A stretch of 64,000 nt of DNA from Limnohabitans sp. MMS-10A-192 (GTDB taxonomy: Bacteria > Pseudomonadota > Gammaproteobacteria > Burkholderiales > Burkholderiaceae_C), in NCBI RefSeq assembly GCF_003063335.1, contig NZ_NERX01000001.1:124001-188000 (forward strand), in the 5' to 3' direction. Made by a program: the position numbers and the translations under genes. The notes under the pieces were generated by a model. That model saw only the letters and a list, made by a program, of their open reading frames with translations. It made no database searches and had not been told where the DNA came from. How positions within the stretch are numbered: the stretch's first letter is position 1; each line of letters starts with the position of its first letter. Shown one piece after another: positions 46,778 through 55,510 of this stretch.

Positions 46778-47911
46778 TCACTTGCCTGGGATCTTGCCTT
46801 CCACGCCCTTGACGTAGAACATCACGCCGCCGAGGAACTTGTCATCGGCCACGGCGTCTTTGGCCAGCACTTCTTTGCCGTCTTGACCCAGGATCGGGCC
46901 TTTCCAGATTTCGAATGTGCCGTCCTTCAGACCGGCTTTGACTTCTTCCACTTTCTTCTTGACATCTTCGGGGACGTCAGCGGCCATCGACACGAAGTCG
47001 ATCGCGCCTTCTTTCACGCCCCACCAGCTTTGGCCTGTGGCCCACTTGCCTTCCAGCGCGTCACGTGTGGCCTTGATGTAGTAAGGGCCCCAGTTGATCA
47101 CGGCCGAACCCAAGTGGGCCTTGGGGCCGTAGGCGGTCATGTCGGAGTCCCAGCCGAAGGCGCGCTTGCCCATCTTCTCGGCGGTCTGCAACACGGCTGG
47201 CGAGTCGGTGTTTTGCATCAGCACGTCAGCGCCGCCGTTGATCAGGGCGGTGGCGGCTTCGGTTTCTTTCGGTGGGTTGAACCAGTCATTGACCCAGACC
47301 ACTTTGGTCTTGATCTTGGGGTTGACCGACTGTGCGCCCAGCGTGAAGCTGTTGATGTTGCGGATCACTTCAGGGATGGGGATAGAGCCGACCACACCCA
47401 CGGTGTTGGTCTTGGTCATCTTGCCTGCGATCACGCCAGCCATGTAAGCACCTTGGTAAGTGCGGCTGTCGTAAGTGCGCATGTTCTCGGCGGTTTTGTA
47501 GCCGGTGGCGTGCTCGAACTTGACGTCTTTCAGGTCAGCCGCGGCTTTGAGCATGGGCTCCATGTAACCGAAGGTGGTGCCAAAAATCAGCTTGTTGCCT
47601 TGGCCAGCCATGTCGCGGATCACGCGCTCGGCGTCGGCGCTTTCTGGCACTTTTTCAACAAAGCTGGTGACGATCTTGTCGCCGAATTCTTTTTCCAGGG
47701 CTTTGCGACCGTTGTCGTGCGCAAAAGTCCAGCCGCCGTCGCCCACAGGGCCGACATAAGCAAACGCGATCTTCAGAGGCTCGGCCTTGGCCGCAGCGGG
47801 CGCTTCGGCCTTGGGGGCTTCTTCTTTCTTGCCACAGCCGACCAGTGCGGCGGCTGCCACTGCGGTGAGGGCCACCATCTTGACGACGGTGCGCTTGGAG
47901 ATGTCTGTCAT
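46778..47911 (-). CDS. BMP-family ABC transporter lipoprotein, purine/nucleoside binding
   Basis: A 377-aa lipoprotein: lipobox ALVGC with Cys26, an acidic/Ala/Lys linker (~27-45), then KIAFAYVGPVGDGGWTFAHDNGRKALEKEFG and FGYMEPMLKAA, both BMP motifs. As the receptor of the importer encoded just upstream (ATPase and two permeases) it would bind a purine base or nucleoside in the periplasm. AAGGAA precedes the ATG at good spacing. It is the last gene of the operon, ended by a strong terminator; receptor genes are often first. Confidence 0.93.
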   Translation of the reverse strand: MTDISKRTVVKMVALTAVAAAALVGCGKKEEAPKAEAPAAAKAEPLKIAFAYVGPVGDGGWTFAHDNGRKALEKEFGDKIVTSFVEKVPESADAERVIRDMAGQGNKLIFGTTFGYMEPMLKAAADLKDVKFEHATGYKTAENMRTYDSRTYQGAYMAGVIAGKMTKTNTVGVVGSIPIPEVIRNINSFTLGAQSVNPKIKTKVVWVNDWFNPPKETEAATALINGGADVLMQNTDSPAVLQTAEKMGKRAFGWDSDMTAYGPKAHLGSAVINWGPYYIKATRDALEGKWATGQSWWGVKEGAIDFVSMAADVPEDVKKKVEEVKAGLKDGTFEIWKGPILGQDGKEVLAKDAVADDKFLGGVMFYVKGVEGKIPGK

Positions 47912-47954
47912 GTCAGTTCCTTTTTTTGGACAAAGTTACGAGGGAGAAAAACGA

Positions 47955-48875
47955 TTATGAACCGGGATGAAACGCTTTACCCAGCGAAGCGGGCATGTTG
48001 ATGCGAATCCAGGTCGGGTTGCGCGAAATCAAAGCCAGCACCACGATGGTCGCCACATACGGCAGCGCCGTGAGCAATTGGCTGGGCACATCGACCCCCG
48101 CGCCCTGCAAATGGAACTGCAACATCGTCACACCGCCGAACAGGTAAGCACCCAGCAAAACCCGTGCCGGACGCCAGGTGGCAAAGGTGGTCAGCGCCAG
48201 TGCGATCCAGCCCTTGCCCGCCACCATGCCCTCGACCCACAGCGGGGTGTAGACCACCGAAATGTAGGCGCCCGACAAGCCGCACAACGCCCCGCCCACC
48301 ACCACCGCCAGCAAGCGGATGCGGCGCACCGGATAACCCAGCGCATGGGCCGATTCGGGCGATTCGCCCACCGAGCGCAGCACCAAACCGGGGCGACTTT
48401 TGTACAAAAACCAGATCAGGCCCAAAACCAGTGCGATCGTGATGTAGACCAGCGGGTGCTGACGGAAGAAAGCCGACCCCACCAGCGGGATGTCGGCCAA
48501 AAATGGAATGGCGTGCGAAGCCCGCTCGGGCAGCTTCTCTTGCACATAGCCAATGCCGGCAAAGGCCGAAAAACCCACGCCAAACAAACTCAGTGCCAAG
48601 CCGGTGGCGTATTGGTTGGTGCCCAGCCAGATGACCAGCACACCAAAGAGGGCCGCAAGCAACGCCCCCGCGCCCATGCCGGCGGCAAAACCGATCCAGT
48701 CGTTGCCGGTGTGGATGACAGCGGCAAACCCGGCAATCGCTGCGCACAGCATCATGCCCTCGGCACCGAGGTTGAGCACCCCGGCTTTTTCATTGATCAG
48801 CAAACCCAAAGCGGCCAGCGCCAGCACGGTGCCCGCGTTCAGCGTGGCGGCCACCAACAGTGCGTACGATTCCAT
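47955..48875 (-). CDS. ABC transporter permease, nucleoside/nucleobase type (second)
   Basis: A 306-aa permease with about eight to ten helices. INEKAGVLNLGAEGMMLCAA is the BPD_transp_2 (YufQ/NupC-like) signature. It forms the membrane channel together with the product at 48875-49948. Its ATG shares one base with the stop of that gene (TGATG). Likely substrate: purines, by neighbours. Confidence 0.92.
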   Translation of the reverse strand: MESYALLVAATLNAGTVLALAALGLLINEKAGVLNLGAEGMMLCAAIAGFAAVIHTGNDWIGFAAGMGAGALLAALFGVLVIWLGTNQYATGLALSLFGVGFSAFAGIGYVQEKLPERASHAIPFLADIPLVGSAFFRQHPLVYITIALVLGLIWFLYKSRPGLVLRSVGESPESAHALGYPVRRIRLLAVVVGGALCGLSGAYISVVYTPLWVEGMVAGKGWIALALTTFATWRPARVLLGAYLFGGVTMLQFHLQGAGVDVPSQLLTALPYVATIVVLALISRNPTWIRINMPASLGKAFHPGS

Positions 48876-49948
48876 CAGACTTTCCCTCCCTGAGCCGATG
48901 CCCAGCGCAAGCGGTAAGCCACCAGCGTGTCACACGCCAGCAGGCAAAACAGCAGCAAACCCTGAAACACGCCGGTGATCGACTTGGGCAGCCCCAGGCG
49001 CGATTGCGCAAGCTCCCCGCCGATGTAAAACATGCTCATCAGCACCGCCGACAGCACCATGCCCGCCGGGTGCAAGCGCCCGACAAAGGCCACGATGATG
49101 GCGGCAAAACCGTAGCCCGCAGGCACATAAGGCGTGAGCTGCCCAATCGGCCCCGCGACTTCCAAAGCGCCCGCCAATCCGGCCGCACCGCCCGAGGTGA
49201 GCAAAGCCACCCACAAGGCCTTGCGCGAAGAAAAGCCCGCATAGCGCGCCGCGTCCGGTGCCAGCCCACCCACTTGCTGGGCAAAGCCCGCACGGGTGCG
49301 GAACAAAAACACCCACAAAGCCCCCGCCGCTGCCAGCGCGATCAACAGGCCCACGCTCACGCGCGAGCCGCTCATCAGGCGCGGGATCTGCGTCACGGCC
49401 TCAAAGGTTTTGGTCTGCGGAAAGTTGTAGCCCGCCGGGTCTTTCCAGGGGCCATAGACCAGGTAACTCAGCACCATGTCGGCCACATAGACCAGCATCA
49501 GGCTGACCAGAATTTCACTGGCATTGAAGCGGTCGCGCAGCAAGGCCGTCAGGCCCGCCCACAGCATGCCGCCCAACATGCCCGCAGCGATGATGGCCAG
49601 CACCACCCAACGGCCCGTGTCTTTGCCAGCCAGCATGGCCACGCCACCGGCGCACACCGCGCCGATGACAAACTGGCCCTCGGCACCGATGTTCCACACG
49701 TTGGAGCGAAAGCACACCGCCAGCCCCAGCGCGATCAGCAAGAGCGGCGTGGCTTTGACCATCAGCTCACCCAGGGCGTAGCCCGATTTGATCGGCTCCC
49801 AGAAAAACATCTGCAAGGCGCGCACCGGGTCTTTGCCCAATGCGATGAACAAGATCACGCCCAGCACCACGGTGAGCACCAGCGCCAACACCGGCGAGGC
49901 ATAGGTCCACAGGCGCGAGGCCTGAGGGCGGGCTTCAAGCTTGAGCAT
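48875..49948 (-). CDS. ABC transporter permease, nucleoside/nucleobase type (first)
   Basis: A 357-aa permease with NVWNIGAEGQFVIGAVCAGG, the BPD_transp_2 signature of YufP/NupB-like permeases, and about nine to ten helices. The ATG at 49948 has AGGAGG 6 nt upstream, which decides against the longer frame start at 49984. It overlaps the ATPase stop by 14 nt and is coupled to the next permease. Confidence 0.92.
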   Translation of the reverse strand: MLKLEARPQASRLWTYASPVLALVLTVVLGVILFIALGKDPVRALQMFFWEPIKSGYALGELMVKATPLLLIALGLAVCFRSNVWNIGAEGQFVIGAVCAGGVAMLAGKDTGRWVVLAIIAAGMLGGMLWAGLTALLRDRFNASEILVSLMLVYVADMVLSYLVYGPWKDPAGYNFPQTKTFEAVTQIPRLMSGSRVSVGLLIALAAAGALWVFLFRTRAGFAQQVGGLAPDAARYAGFSSRKALWVALLTSGGAAGLAGALEVAGPIGQLTPYVPAGYGFAAIIVAFVGRLHPAGMVLSAVLMSMFYIGGELAQSRLGLPKSITGVFQGLLLFCLLACDTLVAYRLRWASAQGGKV

Positions 49949-51464
49949 GTGGGGCCTCCTCGCTGTGGGCAGGCCACAGCCCACTCATCCATTCGCCGAT
50001 GCGTTCCACCGTGGCCTCGGCCCGGGGCAGCGAGGGCGACAGGCGGCCCTTGGCGATCACGTGCAATCGATCGGAAATTTCAAACAATTCTTCCAGCTCC
50101 TCACTCACCACGAGAACCGCACAACCTGCGTCCCGCAGCGCCAATATCTCGGCGCGAATCTGCGCCGCTGCGCCCACGTCCACACCCCAGGTGGGTTGCG
50201 AGACGATCAGCAGCTTCGGGGCCGCGCTGATCTCGCGCCCCACGATGAACTTTTGCAAATTGCCGCCCGACAGCGAACGCGCTGCGGCATCGGGCCCCGA
50301 GGCCTTGACCTTGAAGCGCTCAATGATGCTGCGCGCCTGATCGGCCAATGCGCCCATGCGGATCCAGCCGCCCGCGCCCAGCGCCTCGCTGCGCGTGAGC
50401 AGCAGGTTGTGCGCCAGACTCATGGACGGCACCGCGCCCCGACCCAAGCGCTCTTCGGGCACAAAGTGCAGGCCCAGGCTGCGCCGCGCACGCGGGGCCC
50501 AATGGCCCACGCCTTGCCCTGCCAGCGTGATGGCCGCCGCAGGGGCACGGGTGTCTTCGCCCGACAAGGCCCACATCAGCTCGCGCTGGCCATTGCCCGA
50601 AACCCCGGCCAAGCCCACCACCTCGCCGCTGCGCACTTGCAGGTCGATGCCTTGCAGGTCCACACCGAACGGGTCTTGCTTGTGCAGTTGCAGATTTCGG
50701 ACAGACAACATCACGTCGCCCGGCGTGCGGGGGGTGGGGGCCAGCGCAGGCGGCTCGGCACCGATCATCAGGCGGCTCAGGCTGGCGTTGGTCTCTTCAC
50801 GCGGATCGCACACGCCGGTGACTTTGCCGCCGCGCAACACCGTGCAGGCGCTGCACAGGGCGCGAATCTCGTGCAGCTTGTGCGAGATGTACAAGATGCT
50901 GACGCCCTGGCTGACCAGCTTGTGCAGCACCACAAAGAGTTTCTCAACCGCCTGTGGCGTGAGCACGGAAGTGGGCTCGTCCAGGATCAGCAATTGCGGC
51001 TCGGACAACAGCGCCCGGATGATCTCGACGCGCTGCATCTCGCCCACGCTCAGTGTGTGCACCGGGCGGGCGGCTTCGATGTCCAAGCCGTATTCGGCCG
51101 CTTTGGCCTCAATGCGGCGGGTCACCTCGGCCAGACTCAGGGTTTTGTCCAGACCCAGCCAGACGTTTTCAGCCACGGTCAGCGTGTCAAACAGGCTGAA
51201 GTGTTGAAACACCATGCTGATGCCCAGCTTGCGCGCTTCTTGTGGGTTGCGGATGTTGACCGGCTGGCCTTTGAAAAACACCTGGCCTTCATCGGGCTTG
51301 ACCGAGCCGTAGATGATTTTCATCAGTGTGGATTTGCCCGCGCCGTTTTCGCCCAGCACAGCATGGGCCTGCCCGGGCATCACGGTGAGCGACACGCCTT
51401 GGTTGGCCACCACGCCGGGATAGCGCTTGGTGATGCCTTGCAAAGACAGAAGGGGTGTGGTCAT
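49935..51464 (-). CDS. ABC transporter ATPase with two nucleotide-binding domains (nucleoside/nucleobase import)
   Basis: A 509-aa fused double ATPase of the sugar/nucleoside (YufO/NupA) type. Domain 1: Walker A GENGAGKST (38-46), signature LSVGEMQRVEI, Walker B LLILDEPTSVLT. Domain 2: degenerate Walker A GVSGNGQREL, signature LSGGNLQKFIVGRE, Walker B LLIVSQPTWGVDVG. Only domain 1 is expected to hydrolyse ATP well. It is the first gene of the importer operon and divergent from the guanine deaminase gene across 156 bp, a shared control region. Confidence 0.94.
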   Translation of the reverse strand: MTTPLLSLQGITKRYPGVVANQGVSLTVMPGQAHAVLGENGAGKSTLMKIIYGSVKPDEGQVFFKGQPVNIRNPQEARKLGISMVFQHFSLFDTLTVAENVWLGLDKTLSLAEVTRRIEAKAAEYGLDIEAARPVHTLSVGEMQRVEIIRALLSEPQLLILDEPTSVLTPQAVEKLFVVLHKLVSQGVSILYISHKLHEIRALCSACTVLRGGKVTGVCDPREETNASLSRLMIGAEPPALAPTPRTPGDVMLSVRNLQLHKQDPFGVDLQGIDLQVRSGEVVGLAGVSGNGQRELMWALSGEDTRAPAAAITLAGQGVGHWAPRARRSLGLHFVPEERLGRGAVPSMSLAHNLLLTRSEALGAGGWIRMGALADQARSIIERFKVKASGPDAAARSLSGGNLQKFIVGREISAAPKLLIVSQPTWGVDVGAAAQIRAEILALRDAGCAVLVVSEELEELFEISDRLHVIAKGRLSPSLPRAEATVERIGEWMSGLWPAHSEEAPHAQA

Positions 51465-51569
51465 GACGGGTGCGTAGGAGGGTCTGAATAAGTCACTTGC
51501 AAAGTCCGTGCCTCAAGCGGTGACCCGAGCCTTGCAAGCCAAGAGATTGCCGCACAATGTACCACTGCC

Positions 51570-51592
51570 AACACCCGCTTTTTCCGGGTGTT
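51570..51592 (+). promoter_or_regulatory. Hairpin in the guanine deaminase leader
   Basis: The 8-bp stem AACACCCG/CGGGTGTT with T-rich loop CTTTTTC is followed by TATCC. It lies 28 nt before the ATG in the gap shared with the divergent ABC operon. It could be a weak attenuator or an operator; no riboswitch core is recognisable. Confidence 0.45.
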
Positions 51593-51620
51593 TATCCCCG
51601 TATTCAGACCCACCCGCACC

Positions 51621-52970
51621 ATGCGCCACGACGCCCAACTGACCGACATCCAAGCCTGGAGAGCCAGCTTGCTCTGGTTCGCTAACCCTGCCCTGCCGAA
51701 AGTCAGCCACGAAGCCGACGGCCTGCTGGTCACCGCCCGCGAAGCCGATGGCATCGTGCGCATCCAGGCGATAGGGCCTTACGCGCAGCTCAAAGTCCAT
51801 TACCCCGACGTGTCCGTCACCCACTGGCCCGGCCTGTGCATTGCACCGGGCTTTGTCGATCTGCACATCCACTACCCGCAAACCGATGTGATCGGCTCGC
51901 CCGCCGACGGCTTGCTGCCCTGGCTTACGCACTACACCTTTCCACACGAAAAGCAGTTTTCAGAGCCCGCTTACGCGCACGAGGTGACCAGCTTCTTCCT
52001 GGATGAGCTGATGCGCCACGGCGTGACCACTGCGCTTTGCTTTGCCACGGCCCACCCCGAATCGGTCGATGTGTTCATGGCCGAAGCCCAAAAGCGCCGC
52101 CTGCGCATGGTCACCGGCAAAGTGCTGCAAGACCGCCACAGCCCCGACGGCCTGCGCGACACCGACACCGACTTGAGCCTGCGCCAGACCGAAGACCTGA
52201 TCCGCCGCTGGCACGGCGTGGACCGCTTGGGCTACGCCATCACGCCGCGCTTTGCGCCCACCAGCACACAGGCCCAGCTGCATGGCGCGGGCGAAATCGC
52301 GCAGCAGTTCCCCGACGTGTGGATTCAGTCCCACGTGGCCGAAAACCTGGATGAAATCCGTTGGGTGCACGAACTCTTCCCCGAAGCACGGAGTTATCTG
52401 GATGTGTACGACCGCGCGGGCCTGCTGCGCCAGCGCTCGATTTACGCGCACTGCATTCATCTGGATGAAACCGACCGCCGCCGCATGGCCGAGGTCGGCG
52501 CGACGGCCGCCGTCAGCCCCACCAGCAACCTGTTTTTGGGCAGCGGCTTTTTTGACTACACCGCGTCAGACACGGCAGGCCTGCGTTACGGCTTGGCCAG
52601 CGATGTGGGTGGCGGCACCAGCTTCAGCCCTTTTCACACCATGCACGCGGCCTACACCGTGGCCCGCCAAAACGTGGGCTGCCCCGGCATCAGCCTCGCG
52701 CCCGAGCAGCTGTGGTGGCAACACACGGCGGGAGCGGCCGCTGCGCTCGACCTGAATGGCCAAGTGGGCAACCTGCTGCCCGGCTGCGAAGCCGACTTCG
52801 TGGTGCTCAACCCTCAAGCCACACCGCTGCTGGCCCGACGCACCGCACAAACCGAGACCCTGGCCGAATGGCTGTTCGCCATGATCGTGCTGGGCGATGA
52901 ACGGCTGATTGCGCACACGGTGGTGCAGGGGCAGCGCGTGACCTGCCACACCCCACCCTCAGCCTATTGA
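51621..52970 (+). CDS. guaD: Guanine deaminase
   Basis: A 449-aa amidohydrolase that turns guanine into xanthine. His82 and His84 (PGFVDLHIHYPQTD), IQSHVAEN, YAHCIHLDETD and SNLFLGSGFFDY...ASDVGGGTSFS are the metal-binding and guanine deaminase motifs. The ATG at 51621 is chosen; an ATG at 51588 would read through the leader hairpin. It is divergent from the purine-type ABC operon, which supports the shared pathway. Confidence 0.94.
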   Translation: MRHDAQLTDIQAWRASLLWFANPALPKVSHEADGLLVTAREADGIVRIQAIGPYAQLKVHYPDVSVTHWPGLCIAPGFVDLHIHYPQTDVIGSPADGLLPWLTHYTFPHEKQFSEPAYAHEVTSFFLDELMRHGVTTALCFATAHPESVDVFMAEAQKRRLRMVTGKVLQDRHSPDGLRDTDTDLSLRQTEDLIRRWHGVDRLGYAITPRFAPTSTQAQLHGAGEIAQQFPDVWIQSHVAENLDEIRWVHELFPEARSYLDVYDRAGLLRQRSIYAHCIHLDETDRRRMAEVGATAAVSPTSNLFLGSGFFDYTASDTAGLRYGLASDVGGGTSFSPFHTMHAAYTVARQNVGCPGISLAPEQLWWQHTAGAAAALDLNGQVGNLLPGCEADFVVLNPQATPLLARRTAQTETLAEWLFAMIVLGDERLIAHTVVQGQRVTCHTPPSAY

Positions 52971-53017
52971 TCCGGCCCTGTGAAGTTTGCAGGTGCCCAG
53001 GCTCAATCGTCAGCTTG

Positions 53018-53109
53018 GTCATCCCGCCCTTGTTTTTTGTCATCCCAGCCTCTTTTTCTGTCATCCCGCCCTCTTTTTTTGTCATCCCAGCCTCTTTTTC
53101 TGTCATCCC
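53018..53109 (+). repeat. Tandem array with 21-bp period
   Basis: GTCATCCC begins at 53018, 53039, 53060, 53081 and 53102, exactly 21 bp apart, each followed by GCC or AGCC plus a C/T-rich tail. Units alternate CCCGCCC and CCCAGCC, hinting at a 42-bp higher unit. The last repeat merges into the left arm of the 97-bp element. Confidence 0.9.
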
Positions 53110-53197
53110 GGCCTTGAGCCGGGATCCATTGCGCACTGCCGTTCTTTGCAAAGGGCTGAGGTACACACTGGATCCCGGGTCTTCGCCCGGGATGACA
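53101..53197 (+). repeat. Family A palindromic element, complete 97-bp copy
   Basis: Runs from TGTCATCCCGGCC to CGGGATGACA, same orientation and length as 20632-20728, with spacer core CTTTGCAAAGGGCTG and right arm GGATCCCGGGTCTTCGCCCG. Confidence 0.92.
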
Positions 53198-53304
53198 AAA
53201 GTTTCATGGATGTTTCAAGTTCATCGGGCCTGATCAACAAGGACTTGCGGCCCGCGATATTTTTGTCGTAACATACAAACATTCATCGTTTGAGGGCGTT
53301 CAAC

Positions 53305-53565
53305 ATGGCCATTCACACCTTTTCCAGCCGAGACTTCACGCGCGACGTGTCGGCCGCCAAGCGTGCGGCGGTGGACGGTCCGGTGTTCATCACCGACCGT
53401 GGCCGCCCGGCGTTTGCGCTGCTCAACATCGATGATTACCACCGCATGACGGGTCAGCAAACGCCGTCTTTGCTGGAACTGATGGAGGGCATTCCCGGTG
53501 GTGAAGGCATGGATTTCGAGCCACCCAAGCTGCACATCCAGATCCAAGCTGCATCTTTGGACTGA
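53305..53565 (+). CDS. Phd/YefM-family antitoxin
   Basis: An 86-aa protein opening HTFSSRDFTRDVSAAKRAA, a Phd/YefM DNA-binding N-terminus, followed by GPVFITDRGRPAFALLNIDDYHRM. The C-terminal part after ~55 is the expected toxin-wrapping tail. It lies 7 nt upstream of the PIN-domain toxin, as in type II toxin-antitoxin operons, and would repress its own promoter in complex with the toxin. Confidence 0.9.
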   Translation: MAIHTFSSRDFTRDVSAAKRAAVDGPVFITDRGRPAFALLNIDDYHRMTGQQTPSLLELMEGIPGGEGMDFEPPKLHIQIQAASLD

Positions 53566-53572
53566 GTGAGCC

Positions 53573-53986
53573 ATGTTCGTTCTGGACACCAACGTCATTT
53601 CGGAACTGCGTCAGGGCAAGCCCCTGCCCTCGGCAGCCGTGCGGCGCTGGGCTGCAGACCAGCCAAGCCATCGGCTTTTCTTGTCCGCCATCACCATTTT
53701 GGAACTGGAGTTGGGCATCCAGGCGCTGGAGCGCCGAACACCGCCGCAAGGCAGTGCGCTGCGCAGCTGGCTGGCCGGGGTGCGTGCCGCGTTTGCCGGC
53801 CGCATCTTGCCGTTTGGAGAAAACACCGCGGCCATGTGCGCATCGCTGCACATTCCCAACCCACGCTCGGAACGCGACGCGATGATTGCCGCCACCGCGC
53901 TGGAACACAAATTCACCGTGGTGACCCGCAACGTGGTGGACTTCGAAGCCACTGGTGTGGCCTTGATCAACCCATGGCTGGATTGA
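53573..53986 (+). CDS. VapC/FitB-type PIN-domain toxin
   Basis: A 137-aa PIN ribonuclease. The acidic metal-binding set is Asp5 (FVLDTNVISE), Glu44 (ILELELG), Asp102 (ERDAMIAATA) and Asp123 (NVVDFE), all in place, so it looks active. These toxins cut tRNA or other RNA to slow growth. FitB-like features (VISELR start, RNVVDFE end) are clear. It is paired with the antitoxin gene just upstream. Confidence 0.92.
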   Translation: MFVLDTNVISELRQGKPLPSAAVRRWAADQPSHRLFLSAITILELELGIQALERRTPPQGSALRSWLAGVRAAFAGRILPFGENTAAMCASLHIPNPRSERDAMIAATALEHKFTVVTRNVVDFEATGVALINPWLD

Positions 53987-53993
53987 CTTGAAC

Positions 53994-54224
53994 ATGAGCG
54001 ACAACGAAGACCCCATCATCGACCCCAACCAGGCGCAGCGTGAATCTGTGCGCCGAGGCATTGCGCAATTCCAGGAACGCTTGCAAGCTGCAGGCCACGA
54101 CTTCCGGGAGCCGCCACCCGAGCCCACCTCGTGCTGCGGGCGCGGCTGCAACGGTTGCGTGTGGGAAGGCTACGAAGCCGCCCTGATGTTCTGGTACGAG
54201 GACGCGGGCGCTTTGCTCAATTAA
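53994..54224 (+). CDS. Small oxidoreductase-like-domain protein (Cys-rich)
   Basis: A 76-aa protein with PPPEPTSCCGRGCNGCVWEGY near the C-terminus, the short motif of the oxidoreductase-like domain family. The four cysteines (CC, C, C) could bind a metal or cluster. Its function is not known. The ATG at 53994 follows the toxin stop by 7 nt; a TTG at 53988 is less likely. It may ride on the toxin-antitoxin transcript. Its stop overlaps the convergent gene by 4 nt. Confidence 0.8.
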   Translation: MSDNEDPIIDPNQAQRESVRRGIAQFQERLQAAGHDFREPPPEPTSCCGRGCNGCVWEGYEAALMFWYEDAGALLN

Positions 54225-54643
54225 GCCAGGCCGAGTTCCGCCCCCAGTCGGTCCAGGTTCTGCTCGTTGGCGGGCTCCAGAATGTGTTTCATGGCTTGTG
54301 CAAACGCCGCATCCTCAAACACCTGCAGCCAATGCACACGCGTGCCATCGCCCTCGGGATCGAGCGTGATGGTGAGCTTGAACAAGGGTGCGCAAATGTG
54401 GTCGATGAGCACCTGCCGGTTTTCTTCGATGCTCAAGAACACCGACTCGTTGGCATAACGGCTACCGTCGGGGCCGACCATGTCAAACACCCAGCGCCCG
54501 CCTGCGCGAAATTCGAAGACCTCGAATGCGTTGGTGAAACCTTTCGGCCCCCACCATCGCGCCAAGCGCTCAGGGGCCTGGATCGCTGCAAAAACGGTGG
54601 GAGGTGAATGCGGGAAATATCGGCTGTTTTGGAAAGTGTCCAT
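54221..54643 (-). CDS. SRPBCC-fold protein, AHSA1-like
   Basis: A 140-aa single-domain protein: SRYFPHSPPTVFAAIQAPERLARWWGPKGF and FRAGGRWVFDMVGPDG are typical of the activator-of-Hsp90-ATPase-1-like START group. These bind hydrophobic ligands or act as stress-linked proteins; the ligand is unknown. The ATG at 54643 gives the family start, although the frame is open to 54706. Confidence 0.85.
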   Translation of the reverse strand: MDTFQNSRYFPHSPPTVFAAIQAPERLARWWGPKGFTNAFEVFEFRAGGRWVFDMVGPDGSRYANESVFLSIEENRQVLIDHICAPLFKLTITLDPEGDGTRVHWLQVFEDAAFAQAMKHILEPANEQNLDRLGAELGLA

Positions 54644-54823
54644 GGCGGTGATGTGTTGAAGACGGCCCGGCAAGTAAACCACAAGCGCCCTGGACGGCTG
54701 CGTCAAAACAAGCCCATTTTTTCGCCTGTCGATGGTGGTTTGAAGCCATCGATATCCCAGTCGCTCAGCAAGCGATTCATACCCCAGCGGCTGCAGGCTT
54801 TGTCAAAGCGCTGTGTGGTCTGA
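54644..54823. other. Gap between AHSA1-like and AlkD-like genes
   Basis: No supported gene. On the minus strand a short frame ending at 54703 (MNRLLSDWDIDGFKPPSTGE) reads like protein but has no ribosome site; it could be a remnant or chance. Confidence 0.35.
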
Positions 54824-55507
54824 TCAGCCCAGATGCTTGCCCGCCTCCCTGCGCGTGAGGCCCGACAGCTGATCGGCATGCCTGGCCAAAAAGTCGCGCA
54901 CGGCATCGGGCTGGGTTCGCGCATGGTCGCGCAGCGCCCAGCCAATGGCTTTACGGATGAAAAAGTCTTTTTCAGGGGCCAGGGTGAGCGCGTAGCGCAA
55001 CAGCCGCTCTGGGTCGGTCTGTTCGCGCCAGCCCAGTTGGTGCAGCATGGCCACGCGTCGCACCCACAGGTGGGGGTGCACCAGGCAGGCGTCCATGTGG
55101 CGCTGCACATCGGGCTGACTGGATTTGGCCCGCAGCAAGATATCCCCCACCACCCCGGCCAGACCATCGACCGTGTCCCACCAGGGATCGGTCTGCACGA
55201 GTTGCAAGATGCGCGGCAAGGCGCTGACGTCGAGGCGCTTGTAGTGCTTGCTCAACAGGTCGATGGCGGCGTATCGGAACTCACGCTCGGGGAGGCGCCA
55301 CAGCGCTTCGGCCAGCGCCAGCAGTTCATCGGCGGTGCCCGTGAACTTCATGAAGCCCTTCAGGGCCTCGCGCCGCGGCCCTGCCCGGATGCCCAGAAAT
55401 TCGAACTGATCGAGCATGTAGGCCTTCATGGGCTCGGCCTGTTGCGCATCGGCCAGCGCACGCAGGGCCGCTTCGATCGGAGCCAGCCAAATGGCAACGC
55501 TGGGCAT
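54824..55507 (-). CDS. AlkD-like DNA alkylation repair protein (HEAT-like repeats)
   Basis: A 227-aa all-helical protein matching the DNA alkylation repair (AlkC/AlkD) family: MLDQFEFLGIRAGPRREALKGF at the start, DPWWDTVDGLAG with the Trp/Asp region used by AlkD, and RKAIGWALRDHARTQPDAVRDF in a late repeat. AlkD excises N3- and N7-alkylated purines without base flipping. It follows the thioredoxin gene by 3 nt, in an operon led by the LysR gene. Confidence 0.88.
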   Translation of the reverse strand: MPSVAIWLAPIEAALRALADAQQAEPMKAYMLDQFEFLGIRAGPRREALKGFMKFTGTADELLALAEALWRLPEREFRYAAIDLLSKHYKRLDVSALPRILQLVQTDPWWDTVDGLAGVVGDILLRAKSSQPDVQRHMDACLVHPHLWVRRVAMLHQLGWREQTDPERLLRYALTLAPEKDFFIRKAIGWALRDHARTQPDAVRDFLARHADQLSGLTRREAGKHLG

Positions 55508-55510
55508 GCT

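Larger units (their letters stand above)
52971..53304. other. Intergenic region guaD to toxin-antitoxin pair
   Basis: These 334 bp hold no credible gene. The first ~45 bp show nothing; then comes a 21-bp tandem array, a complete 97-bp family A element, and ~100 bp before the antitoxin gene with an AT-rich tract (GATATTTTTGTCGTAACATAC, 53256-53276) that may include its promoter or operator. Confidence 0.6.

Noticed and set aside
51570-51620. Purine riboswitch before guaD
   Set aside because: There is only one hairpin; no three-way junction or conserved core can be recognised.
53018-53109. CRISPR array
   Set aside because: Units are only 21 bp, contiguous and without unique spacers; no cas genes are present. 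The same applies to the 25- and 30-bp arrays.
52807-53233. Heptapeptide-repeat proteins on both strands around 53.0 kb
   Set aside because: Both are read from the 21-bp tandem array; neither has a ribosome site or independent support.
54703-54823. Possible 25-aa protein downstream of the AlkD-like gene
   Set aside because: It reads plausibly but has no ribosome site; evidence is too thin to call a gene.
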